The notes beneath the pieces were generated by a model, which saw nothing but the letters and a program-made list of their open reading frames with translations, had not been told where the DNA came from and searched no databases. This document shows, in pieces, positions 35,019-47,500 of a DNA stretch of 64,000 nucleotides. A program made the position numbers and the translations under genes. The first letter of the stretch is position 1, and each line of letters opens with the position of its first letter. This DNA comes from Ruminococcus flavefaciens (lineage in GTDB: Bacteria; Bacteroidota; Bacteroidia; Bacteroidales; P3): contig JAMPAI010000009.1 of assembly GCA_023667315.1 (NCBI GenBank), positions 1 through 64,000 on the forward strand, written 5' to 3'.

Positions 35019-35765
35019 ATGTTCCTGTTCCACGCCCCCGAGACCGTAAACGGCGAATGCCGGCTCTCGCCCGCCGAGAGCCGGCACTGCGCCAAGGTGC
35101 TGCGCCTGCGGCCGGGGCAACAGGTGTGGGTTACCGACGGGGCGGGTTTTATGTATTCGGCCGAGCTGACCCTTGTGGGCGAGAAGGCCTGCATGGCGCG
35201 CGTGGGCGAGGTGCTGAAGACGCCCGACACGCCGGGCAACCGCCGCCCGGGGGTGCATATCGTGATGGCGCCCACCAAGAACATGGAACGCACCGAGTGG
35301 TTTCTCGAAAAGGCCACCGAGGTGGGCTTGGGCAGCGTCTCGTTTATATGCACCGAACATTCGGAACGCAAGGTGGTGAAGACAGCGCGCGTGGAAGCCA
35401 TTCTGGTGGCCGCCATGAAACAGTCGCAGCAGGCTTACCTGCCGCTGCACGGGGAGATGTGTTCGCTGAACGAATACCTTAAGGCGGCGGAAAAGCGCGC
35501 GGAAGATACCAAGCGGCAGAAATTCATCGCCTACTGCGGGGCGGAATACGAAAGGAAATCCTATCTCGACTTGCTGAATCTCGATTCGGACGTGGAGGTG
35601 ATGATAGGGCCGGAGGGCGATTTCTCGCCCGATGAGGTGGCCCGTTGCGTAAAGGCCGGCTATATCCCCGTTACCTTGGGCGACACCCGCCTGCGCACCG
35701 AGACGGCGGCCCTGTTCTCCGCCTGGGCCCCGGCCATGCTGCGTGGCGCAAGGAAACCTTATTAA
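35019..35765 (+). CDS. rsmE: 16S rRNA m3U1498 methyltransferase RsmE
   Basis: The 248-residue SPOUT-family protein starts MFLFHAPETVNGECRLSPAESRHCAKVLRLRPGQ, an N-terminal PUA-like domain. Its C-terminal trefoil knot is shown by MIGPEGDFSPDEV and LGDTRLRTETAAL. It methylates N3 of U1498 in the ribosomal decoding region. It lies in a tight run tyrS - rsmE - DUF4159 gene (6 and 12 bp gaps), probably co-transcribed. Confidence 0.95.
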   Translation: MFLFHAPETVNGECRLSPAESRHCAKVLRLRPGQQVWVTDGAGFMYSAELTLVGEKACMARVGEVLKTPDTPGNRRPGVHIVMAPTKNMERTEWFLEKATEVGLGSVSFICTEHSERKVVKTARVEAILVAAMKQSQQAYLPLHGEMCSLNEYLKAAEKRAEDTKRQKFIAYCGAEYERKSYLDLLNLDSDVEVMIGPEGDFSPDEVARCVKAGYIPVTLGDTRLRTETAALFSAWAPAMLRGARKPY

Positions 35766-35777
35766 TACATTCCCGGA

Positions 35778-36473
35778 ATGTTGGTCGAGAATGCGAGAAA
35801 ACACGGAAAAAAACTGTTGCAGACGCTTGCCGCCGGCACCCTTTTCCTGCTGTTCTTTTGCGGCAACGCCCGTTCGCAGCAGGTGCAGATAGGCCTGCTC
35901 AAATACAGCGGCGGGGGCGACTGGTACGCCAACCCCACCTCGCTGCCCAACCTGATCGCGTTCGCCAACCACGAGACGGGCATGGACCTCGACCCGGTTC
36001 CGCTTACGGTGGAGGCGGGCGGCCAGGCGATCTTCGCCTGCCCCTTCGTGCACATGACCGGCCACGGCAACGTGGTCTTTTCTCCCGCCGAGGTCCAGAA
36101 CCTGCGCACCTACCTTACGGGCGGCGGCTTCCTGCACATCGACGACAACTACGGCATGGACAAATTTATCCGCGCCCAGATGAAGAAGGTGTTTCCCGAA
36201 CTCGATTTCGTGGAACTGCCGGCCTCTCACCCGGTGTTCAGGCAGGCCTTCGACTACAGCCGGACGGGTCTGCCCAAGATTCACGAACACGACAACAAGC
36301 GCCCGCAGGCCTTCGCCCTGTTTTACGAGGGAAGGATGGTCTGCCTCTATACCTACGAATGCGACCTGGGCGACGGCTGGGAGGATCCCGAAGTGCACGG
36401 CGATACCCCCGAAACCCATAGAAAAGCCTTGGAAATGGGTGCCAACCTGCTGCGGTTTGTCTTTATGCAGTAA
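35778..36473 (+). CDS. DUF4159 exported protein
   Basis: The 231-residue protein has a signal peptide ending near residue 33 (LLQTLAAGTLFLLFFCGNARS). It matches DUF4159: IGLLKYSGGGDWYANPTSLPNL at the start of the mature part, then FACPFVHMTGHGNVVFS, and LRTYLTGGGFLHIDDNYGMD with the conserved DD pair. The family resembles a ThuA/glutamine-amidotransferase-like fold, but no activity is established. It follows rsmE by 12 bp. Confidence 0.85.
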   Translation: MLVENARKHGKKLLQTLAAGTLFLLFFCGNARSQQVQIGLLKYSGGGDWYANPTSLPNLIAFANHETGMDLDPVPLTVEAGGQAIFACPFVHMTGHGNVVFSPAEVQNLRTYLTGGGFLHIDDNYGMDKFIRAQMKKVFPELDFVELPASHPVFRQAFDYSRTGLPKIHEHDNKRPQAFALFYEGRMVCLYTYECDLGDGWEDPEVHGDTPETHRKALEMGANLLRFVFMQ

Positions 36474-36506
36474 TGGTAAGGTTTTGATAAACTATCTGTT
36501 GTAATT

Positions 36507-36536
36507 TTTGCATTTTAAAAAACTTTTATATTTTTG
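36507..36536 (+). promoter_or_regulatory. promoter of the DUF2807 gene (-33 and -7)
   Basis: TTTG at 36507-36510 and TATTTTTG at 36529-36536 are separated by 18 bp, close to the known Bacteroidota -33/-7 arrangement. Confidence 0.65.
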
Positions 36537-36583
36537 CCGACCTTTTGCGGATGTGTCTCTACATCCGGAAAATCGGAAAAGAT

Positions 36584-37360
36584 ATGAAAAAACTTCTCGT
36601 AAAAGCTTTGTTTTTGGCTCTGACGGGTGTTTTCCCCGTATCGGCAGCCTGGTCGCAGGTAGAAGAACACGACCACAAGATTTCGCACAAGATCGCCTTG
36701 TCTGATGTACGGTTTTTGGAAGTGGAAGGCAGGTTCAATGTCGTTTTATCTCAGGGGACGCAGGAAGGTGTGGAAATAGACACCCCCTGTGAAGTATTGG
36801 ATGAGATTGTTACCAAACAGAGCGGAAAGACGTTTAAGATTTCGATCAAGGACAAGGTCGCGCAGCAATATAAATTGATTTTTGTCAGGATAGCCATCAA
36901 TAACCCGGAACAGATTGTGTTGAAGGGTTCGCCCAAGATGAAGATGTTCGACGCGCTGACGTGCCAGAAAATTTCGTTGCAGCTGTCGGGAACGTCTGCT
37001 TTCAGCGGGGACATACGCGCTGCCGAGAGCATCGAGATCAAGATGGACGGACAGACCGCCATGCAGTCTTCGCTTACGGCGGTAAAGTCGTGCAAGGTGG
37101 AACTTTCGGGCAACGCCACGGTAGAGGCCGAAGGCTATGTACCTTCGATGACGTTGGTACAGGGCGGCAACACCCGTTTCGGTTCCAAAGAATTCCGTAC
37201 CGATAAATTAGATGCCAGGCTGTCCGGCCTGTCGAAAACAGTCCTTTCGGTAAACAAGACGCTTAAGGCCACCGTGAGCGATGCCGCCACCTTCTATTAC
37301 AGCGGAATGCCCAAGACCGACGTCAGCCTGTCGGGCGTGGCCAAGGTGGAAAAATTCTAG
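36584..37360 (+). CDS. DUF2807 (GIN domain) exported protein
   Basis: The product is 258 residues from [24 protein letters not shown] (signal peptide). The mature part is a right-handed beta-helix-like repeat typical of the putative auto-transporter adhesin head GIN domain: [22 protein letters not shown], then recurring S-G/T-A-D-L-type strands to [12 protein letters not shown]. These proteins are exported and of unknown role. The stop codon TAG at 37358-37360 overlaps the prfB stop on the other strand (shared CTAG). Confidence 0.8.
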   Translation: MKKLLVKALFLALTGVFPVSAAWSQVEEHDHKISHKIALSDVRFLEVEGRFNVVLSQGTQEGVEIDTPCEVLDEIVTKQSGKTFKISIKDKVAQQYKLIFVRIAINNPEQIVLKGSPKMKMFDALTCQKISLQLSGTSAFSGDIRAAESIEIKMDGQTAMQSSLTAVKSCKVELSGNATVEAEGYVPSMTLVQGGNTRFGSKEFRTDKLDARLSGLSKTVLSVNKTLKATVSDAATFYYSGMPKTDVSLSGVAKVEKF

Positions 37361-38449
37361 TTGGTTTTCGAGAACTCCATCAGATAGGCCTTGATGAAGT
37401 CGTCCAGGTCGCCGTCCATGACGGCCTGCACGTTGGACGTCTCGCAGCCTGTGCGCAGGTCTTTCACCATTTTGTAGGGCTGCATCACGTAGGAGCGTAT
37501 CTGGCTGCCCCATTCGATTTTCTTCTTGCTGCCCTCGATGGCGTCTATCTTCTCGCGTTTCTTGCGCAGTTCTATTTCGTAGAGCTGCGACTTAAGCATC
37601 TGCAGCGCCTTTTCGCGGTTCTGTAACTGGGAGCGCGTTACCTGACATTCGATGATGATGCCGCTGGGGGCGTGGCGCAGGCGCACGGCGGTCTCCACCT
37701 TGTTCACGTTCTGTCCGCCGGGGCCGCTGCTGCGGAAGGTGTCCCAGGTAAGGTCGGCGGGATTGATCTCGATCTCGATGTTGTCGTCGATGATGGGGTA
37801 GGCATATACGGAGGCGAAGGAGGTGTGCCGCCGCGCCCCCGCGTCGAAAGGCGAGATGCGCACCAGACGGTGCACCCCGCTCTCGCTCTTGAGGTAGCCG
37901 AAGGCGAAGTCGCCCTCCACCTCGATCGTGGCCGACTTGATGCCGGCCTGTTCGCCCTCCTGGTAGTCGACCGTGGTGATCTTGTAGCCCTTGCGTTCGG
38001 CCCAGCGCATATACATGCGGTAGAGCATGTCGGCCCAGTCCTGGCTTTCGGTGCCGCCCGCCCCGGAGTTGATCGTAACCATCGCGCCCAGGCGGTCTTC
38101 CTCGCCCGAGAGCATGTTCTTGAACTCCAGTTCCTCAACCGATTTCTCGAGTTTGGAGAGGCAGTCTTCCATTTCCTGTTCGGGCACCTCGCCGCTGTCG
38201 TACATCTCGGCCATCACCCCGGCATCCTCGTATTCGGAATGCACGGCGGCAAAGGCTTCCGTCCACACTTTCTTCTGGCGGATGCCTTTCAGCACCTTCT
38301 CGGCTTCCTTAGGGTCGTCCCAAAAGTCGGAAGCCTCCGTCTTGGCTTCCTCTTCCTTTATGAAGCGTGTCTTCCCGTCGATGTCAAAGACACCTCCTCA
38401 GCGTTTCCACACGTGCGGAGAGCGCCTGTAGTTTTTCCTTGTCGTACAT
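37357..38449 (-). CDS. prfB: peptide chain release factor 2 with programmed +1 frameshift
   Basis: Translation starts at 38449 ([17 protein letters not shown]) and reads 21 codons to CTT at 38389-38387, then in-frame TGA at 38386-38384. The slip site is AGGAGG-TGT-CTT-TGA-C, the same arrangement as in the classical RF2 genes: a Shine-Dalgarno-like AGGAGG 3 bases above the CTT. A +1 shift continues at 38385 with GAC ATC, giving a 363-residue RF2. The stop-codon-recognition motif SPF ([12 protein letters not shown]) and the catalytic GGQ ([14 protein letters not shown]) are present. RF2 releases at UAA/UGA and thus autoregulates. It follows secA by 14 bp. Confidence 0.93.
38384..38398 (-). promoter_or_regulatory. 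prfB recoding site
   Basis: The minus strand reads AGGAGG TGT CTT TGA. The internal AGGAGG pairs with 16S rRNA to push the ribosome +1 at CTT-T when RF2 is scarce. It is notable in a genome where Shine-Dalgarno motifs are otherwise rare. Confidence 0.9.
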
Positions 38450-38463
38450 GCTTGTATGGGCTG

Positions 38464-41787
<3,324 letters not shown>

Positions 41788-41908
41788 AATGTTTGATTTA
41801 AACGGGCGAACCCGAAATGCAGTCCGCTCCATCCGGGGGCGGAAAAAATCGATAAAATTAGCGAAAAAACCGATACGGAGGGAATCTTTGGGTTTCTTTG
41901 GTCTTCGA

Positions 41909-41979
41909 CCGACCTTTTCTTCGTCTCGGCAGAGACCAAGTTTACTTGGGCTCTGCACTCGACTTAACGAAAAGGTTGG
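41909..41979. repeat. long imperfect palindrome between secA and the MATE gene
   Basis: The core is GCAGAGACCAAG-TTTA-CTTGGGCTCTGC (41929-41956), 11 of 12 pairs. The arms extend outward: CCGACCTTTTCTTCGT on the left against AACGAAAAGGTTGG on the right. It resembles the hairpin at 29801-29839 (GTAGAG/CTCTAC-type arms, CCAA, TTTA centre). It ends right at the MATE gene promoter. Confidence 0.65.
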
Positions 41980-41987
41980 TATATTTG
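41980..41987 (+). promoter_or_regulatory. -7 element of the MATE gene
   Basis: TATATTTG matches TAnnTTTG, 17 bp before the ATG at 42005 and directly after the long palindrome. Confidence 0.6.
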
Positions 41988-42004
41988 CGAGCCATTTATC
42001 AATC

Positions 42005-43348
42005 ATGTCTAACCAGACCAACAATCCGCGCCTTTTGGAGACGGCACCCGTGCCGCAACTGCTGTGGAAGTTCGCCCTGCCGGCCATCATATCCACGCTC
42101 ACCACCTCGCTCTACAACCTGATCGACCGCATCTTCATCGGCCAGGGCGCGGGACCGATGGCCATTTCCGGACTGGCGCTGAGCCTGCCCATCATGAACT
42201 TCCTGCAGGCTTTCGGCACCCTGGTGGGCGTGGGCGCCTCCACGCGCATCTCCATCGTGCTGGGCATGGGCGACCGTGACTGGGCGGAACGCATCCTGGG
42301 CAACGCTCTCGTGCTCACCGTCATCATCTGGGGTGCGCTCACCCTGTTCTGCCTGGGCCTGCTGTATCCCCTGCTGGGGATTTTCGGCGGCAGCGAGAAA
42401 ACCATTCCCTACGCCTCCGACTACCTCTACATCGTTATTCCCGGCTATATCTTCAGCAACCTCGCTTACAGTTTCTGCAACATCATACGCGCCTCGGGCA
42501 GCCCCACGCGCTCCATGGTCATCATGCTGATCGGGGTGGGGGTGAACCTGGTGCTGGATCCGCTCTTTATCTTCGGGTTCGGCATGGGCATCCGCGGGGC
42601 GGCCATCGCCACGGTGCTCTCGATGTTCGTGACGTCGATCTTCACGATGCAGTTCTTTATGCGCAAAGACGCCTTTATCCGCTTTAAGCGCAGCACCCTG
42701 AAGCTCAAGCGCACCATCGTGCGCAACATCCTTTCCATCGGCATGTCGCCCTTCCTGATGAACATCGCCGCCAGCGCGGTGGCCGTGATCCTGAACCGGC
42801 GGCTGGTGCTTACCGGCGGCGACCTGGCGGTGGGCGCCTACGGCATCATCAACAGCTACGGCATCCTGTTCGTGATGTTCGTGATCGGGCTCTGCCAGGG
42901 CATGCAGCCCATCGTGGGCTTCAACTACGGAGCCAAGAAGATGGACCGCGCCAAGCACGCCTTTTTCCTGTCCATCAAGGTGGGCACGGCCATCACCACC
43001 TTCGGCTTCCTGATGATGGAGCTCTTTCCCGACGCCGCCGCGAGGGTGTTCACCTCCGACGCCGAACTCACGCAGATTGCCCGCAACGGCTTCCGCTATG
43101 TGTTCCTGCTCTTCCCGTTCGTGGGCTTCCAGATCGTTACCTCCAACTTCTTCCAGTCGCTGGGCAAGGTGCACCTGTCGATCTTCCTGAGCCTGAGCCG
43201 TCAGGTGCTGTTCCTGATACCCGCCCTGTATGTCTGCTCGTACTTCTTCGGCCTCGACGGGGTCTGGGCGGCTACGGCGGTGGCCGACTTCTTCGCCATA
43301 CTCGTTACCCTGTTCATCCTGCATAGGCAGCTTAAACACATCAAGTGA
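42005..43348 (+). CDS. MATE family efflux transporter
   Basis: The product is 447 residues from [30 protein letters not shown], with twelve predicted helices in two related halves. [22 protein letters not shown] and the later [15 protein letters not shown] are typical MATE motifs. Such proteins export drugs or metabolites in exchange for Na+ or H+; the substrate is unknown. The frame is open far upstream through antisense secA, but family similarity begins here. Its stop overlaps the GTG start of the next gene (GTGA at 43345-43348), so the two are translationally coupled. Confidence 0.92.
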   Translation: MSNQTNNPRLLETAPVPQLLWKFALPAIISTLTTSLYNLIDRIFIGQGAGPMAISGLALSLPIMNFLQAFGTLVGVGASTRISIVLGMGDRDWAERILGNALVLTVIIWGALTLFCLGLLYPLLGIFGGSEKTIPYASDYLYIVIPGYIFSNLAYSFCNIIRASGSPTRSMVIMLIGVGVNLVLDPLFIFGFGMGIRGAAIATVLSMFVTSIFTMQFFMRKDAFIRFKRSTLKLKRTIVRNILSIGMSPFLMNIAASAVAVILNRRLVLTGGDLAVGAYGIINSYGILFVMFVIGLCQGMQPIVGFNYGAKKMDRAKHAFFLSIKVGTAITTFGFLMMELFPDAAARVFTSDAELTQIARNGFRYVFLLFPFVGFQIVTSNFFQSLGKVHLSIFLSLSRQVLFLIPALYVCSYFFGLDGVWAATAVADFFAILVTLFILHRQLKHIK

Positions 43349-44379
43349 CACCTGATTTTTTCGAGCATATAACCGCCTACGGCAGCCTCTCGGTGGTGGG
43401 CATGGCCAAGAACGTGGGCAAGACCGTGTGCCTGCGCGCGTTGCTGGACCATTGCTTCCACAGCGGCAAGGCCGGCCTTCTGGCCGTTACCTCGGCGGGC
43501 ACCGACGGCGAGAGCCTCGACATCGTGTATAGGAACGAAAAGCCCGAACTTACGTTCTATCCGGGCATGCTGGTGCAGACGGCCGAACAGTACTACCACC
43601 GCCGCCGCCTCACCGCCGAAGTGCTCGATATTAGCCGCGAGTCCACCGCCTGCGGGCGTCTGGTGACCGCGCGGGTAAAGACGCCCGGAAAACTGATTAT
43701 CTCGGGGCAGGCGCACACGCAGGGCTTGCAGGAATACATACGCACGGCGCACGCCCTGGGCGCGAAGACCGCCCTGATCGACGGCGCCCTCTCAAGGCTC
43801 AGCCTGGCCTCTCCCTTCGTGTCGGAAGCCATGGTGCTCTGCACGGGGGCGGCGGTAAGCCGGAACATGGACGAGCTGGTGCGCAAGACAGCCTTTCAGT
43901 ACAGGCTGCTGAACCTGCCCAGATTCTCGGAACTCCCCGCGGGGCGGGCGCTTGCCGGCCGCCTGCAGCAAATTTCCGCGGGCGTGTACGGCATCGGTGC
44001 CGAGGGCGCGGTAACCGACCTGGGGATTCCCTCGCTGCTGCAGATAGACCGGCACATGGAGAAGATAGAGCCGTTCTGCGTTCCGGGTGCCTTCCTGTAC
44101 GTGTCGGGGCTGCTGAACGACGCCTTCCTGAAGCGGCTTTGCGCGCGCCGCCACAAGCCCGACCTGGTGGTGAGCGACTTTACCAAGCTCTTCTTTTCGG
44201 AAGCGGCCTACCGCGAATTCACGCGTTCGGGCGCGCGCCTTTTCGTGCTGCGTCAGCCCGAGGTGATCGGCCTTTGCGTGAACCCCATCTCGCCCGACGG
44301 CTACCGTCTGGACAGCGCCGTCCTGCGCCAAAGGATGCAGGAAGTTCTCGGCCGCCCGGTGTATGATATCCTCGCGTAA
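43345..44379 (+). CDS. KamB-like P-loop protein (lysine 5,6-aminomutase reactivase subunit family)
   Basis: The 344-residue protein starts with GTG, overlapping the MATE stop. A P-loop occurs early (VVGMAKNVGKTVCLRALL near residue 18). It is followed by TSAGTDGESLDIVYRNEKPELTF and GMLVQTAEQYY, a sequence order I recall from KamB, a subunit of the ATPase that reactivates B12-dependent lysine 5,6-aminomutase. Later parts (LIDGALSRLSLASPFVSEAMVLCTGAAVS) also fit. No kamC, kamD or kamE lies in the window, so either those genes are elsewhere or this is a paralogue with another job. The assignment is from memory of the family and is moderate. Confidence 0.55.
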   Translation: MTPDFFEHITAYGSLSVVGMAKNVGKTVCLRALLDHCFHSGKAGLLAVTSAGTDGESLDIVYRNEKPELTFYPGMLVQTAEQYYHRRRLTAEVLDISRESTACGRLVTARVKTPGKLIISGQAHTQGLQEYIRTAHALGAKTALIDGALSRLSLASPFVSEAMVLCTGAAVSRNMDELVRKTAFQYRLLNLPRFSELPAGRALAGRLQQISAGVYGIGAEGAVTDLGIPSLLQIDRHMEKIEPFCVPGAFLYVSGLLNDAFLKRLCARRHKPDLVVSDFTKLFFSEAAYREFTRSGARLFVLRQPEVIGLCVNPISPDGYRLDSAVLRQRMQEVLGRPVYDILA

Positions 44380-44402
44380 GGGCATAAGTCATTTTCTTTT
44401 AG

Positions 44403-44410
44403 TATATTTG
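44403..44410 (+). promoter_or_regulatory. -7 element of the 1343-aa surface protein gene
   Basis: TATATTTG matches consensus. The leader is about 120 bases; it lacks the 31-bp shared promoter of the next four genes. Confidence 0.6.
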
Positions 44411-44536
44411 TGGGTTTTGAGTCCGGGCCGGCCGGATCCGGCTTTTGTTGTCCGGCGGCGGGAATGCCCGGCGGACGTTACGGATTATTTTAGTTTAGCA
44501 ACAAACAACCAAGTATTAACCAATAAATTAACTTTA

Positions 44537-47500
44537 ATGAAAAAGGTACTTTTATCTTTGGGCATGACGCTTGCGCTCTGTTTTACAGGCAAAGTGACTG
44601 CACAACATGCGTTCGTTTCCGCATCGGAAACCTCCGAGAGCAATCTGGAATACCGCCTTATGGACGCGTTCCAGGGAGCCAATGTAAACGCGATTCCCTT
44701 CGAATCTCAATCCGGTCTGGCCGAATATACCGATTTGGCCAAAAAGATGGATGTTTCGGTAAAGCTGCGCCCCCTTTCCGAGAACCGTGCGCTGCAAAAC
44801 GCGTTCAAGGCCGGAAAACGGAAAGCCGGTACCGAAGCCAAGGCCTCGGTAGCCGAACTGAACGTGGACACCGTTATCAAACAGCCGTACTGGGGGCTTA
44901 TCAGCGCCGCCGAAGACGGCAGGCAGCTGATCTTCGTGGTGGAATACAGAGAACACCCCAACAGTTCGTTCTATGTTAACGGAGCCACCTACACATTTTT
45001 CGACGACGACATGAAGCAGCTCTGCTCCTTCAGCCTCGAAACACCTGAATTTACACAGTCGATAAGCTTGATGTCCAACTACTCGACCCGATTCTTCAAC
45101 AGCGATGCCAAGAAGGAATTCATGGTGGCGGTGCACAGTTTCGCCACGCAGGGCGGCGGTCCGGAAGCCTGCCGCGACACGCTGTTCATCATTAACGAAA
45201 GCGGAGAGACAATCGGCAAGTTCGGGCATACCGGCGGTGGCCTGCTGCACAGTTTCGAAAGGAACGGAAGCACCCAGTACCGCGTTCAGCTTAACGACGC
45301 CTTCTATTCCGATTTGGACAGCATCATGTATTCCTATATCTATGATGCGAAAAAGCTGTTGAGCGCCAAGCCCGACACCCTCTACACCTTCGCCATTCCC
45401 GAAGACCTTACCACCTACAGCAACGGTGCCCTGGCCGCCTTTACCCAGATCGACGGCGAGCCCTACTACATCACCACCCAGTATCAGAAACCCTTCGTGA
45501 AGGATGGCGTGCACAACGACACCGTTATCGACGTAGAGAAAGACAACCTGTTCGAGATCTTTATCTACGACATGGATTTCGAGTTGGTAAAGAAGATACA
45601 GCTTCCCCTGCTCGGCATGGAGAAGAACGACCTGAGCATGAGCACGCTCATGTATTTCGGCAAGTACATGATCACCCGCCATACCTTTAACAGCGACGAC
45701 AAGTTCGAGCTTATCTACGGCATGGACCGCTACGACATAAGCTGCGACTGCGGCAAGATTCAGTTCTACCTGATGGACGAAGACGGCAATACCCTCCGGG
45801 AAATCGCCGACGAGGTGGCCTTGGTAACCGAACTGCAGGGCCTGATAGGGCAGGAAGACGAGTTCGCGCTCTGCCTGGGCTCCGAAGACGCGGTGGAAGC
45901 CATCGTGATGTTGAACCTGCCTTCGTTCAACAGTAACTTCACTTTTCCCGCCATCCACGAGAACGAGTTGCTTTCGATGAATTTCGAACGTGTTCCCGAC
46001 GTGAACGGCGGCTATAACTACGTGTTCGGCCTGGGTCGAGGCGAAACGGTAAACAACACCGTGATGGGCAATATCGTTTACTATAACCTTCAGGGCAAGG
46101 CGGTAAAGCGTGTGCGTATAGACCTTGGATACGATGTGCAGTATTTCCAGCCCATCATCAACAGCCTTACGATGAACCCCTACGTGTTCGTGCCCGACGA
46201 ACAGCAGGAATACCTCTACTTCTACCGCTTTACCAAGGGTTCGGCCGCAGGCCGGGGCTTCGGCATCGCCAACGAGAACGAAACGCTCTACAAATGGCAG
46301 GACAACGACACGGACGGCAGCTTCTCGAGCGCCGGCGTGCTTACCGACGCCACCTCCACCGTTCTGAAGAACCTCTACATTTCCTGGGAGAGCGAAACCG
46401 AGGCGAAGACCGTTTTCTACACGCTGCCCCTCCGGAACATTGAGCTGCAGGGCAAGGGCACGAAAGCCGAACCCTACATCATCACCACGCCGGCCGAGCT
46501 CGACCTGGTGCGCAACTATCCGGAAGCCTGGTTTATCCTGGGCAACGACATCGACATGGCGGCCTTTACGGGCGTGAACCAGCAGGGTTTCACCTCCATT
46601 CCCAAGTTCAGCGGCCACTTCGACGGCAGGAACCACTTTATCAAGAACATCGTGATCAACGGCTACGGCCTGTTCAAGGAATTGAGCGGCGCCACGGTTT
46701 CCAACCTCTTTATAAGGAACGCGGTCTTCTCGAACGCGAAATCGAACGCGGGCGTTATTGCCGGCAACGACTCCAACAGGAGCCGGATCACGAACTGCCA
46801 TGTGGAAAGCGACCTGAATATCAGCGCCGATAAAGTGGGCGGTCTCGTGGGTCAGGCCGTGAATTACGCTTCCATAGACCGTTGCAGCTTTACGGGTAAC
46901 ATTTCCGGAAACTCCGAGAATGTAGGCGGTATAGCCGGTTATATAACCACCGGAGTCACCGTGGCCAACTGCTTGGTAAAGGGTTCGGTATCGGGAGCCA
47001 TGACCGTGGGCGGCCTTGTGGGGCTTACCTACAGCGGCGCCACGGTCAACAACAGCTATGCGGACGCTTCGGTATATGCGAGTGCGTATCAGGCGGGCGG
47101 CCTTGTGGGCGAGAACAACGGACAGGTGACCCGCACCTACGCCGCCGGGAAAGTGGAAGTGGACAGTTTTCCCCAAAACAAGTGGAATAAAGGCAAGGCG
47201 GGCGGTCTGGCCGGCGAAACCATAACGGGTATGTTCAACGGTCAGGTAAAGTATTCGGTGGCCTTGAACGACACGGTGATCGCCCCCGAGCACGCCTACC
47301 GCGTGGCCTATGCCGAAGGCTACAGGGACGCGAACGAACTGAAATACATGGATTCGGTCTATGCCCTGGCCTCGATGAAGGTGGGTTCCCGGAAAAATTC
47401 AGCCACGGTAAGCGACGACAACTGTGCGAAAGACCGCGCCAACGGCGAGTCGGGTACGCGCGAGACCTTCAACAAGGCGTTCTACGAAAGCCTTGGCTGG

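Noticed and set aside
33705-36419. 904-codon antisense frame across tyrS, rsmE and the DUF4159 gene
   Set aside because: It spans three real genes and two intergenic gaps and has no motif; it is long only because of codon composition.
38295-38383. Downstream start for prfB at a GTG codon at 38295
   Set aside because: The upstream 21 codons plus the exact RF2 frameshift signal give a full-length protein; the GTG would remove about 50 family residues.
41788-42105. N-terminal extension of SecA to 42105
   Set aside because: It overlaps the divergent MATE gene and its promoter, and the SecA family N-terminus is at 41787.
44552-47293. 913-codon frame antisense to the 1343-aa protein gene
   Set aside because: No family motifs and no promoter; mirrors the codon pattern of the sense gene.
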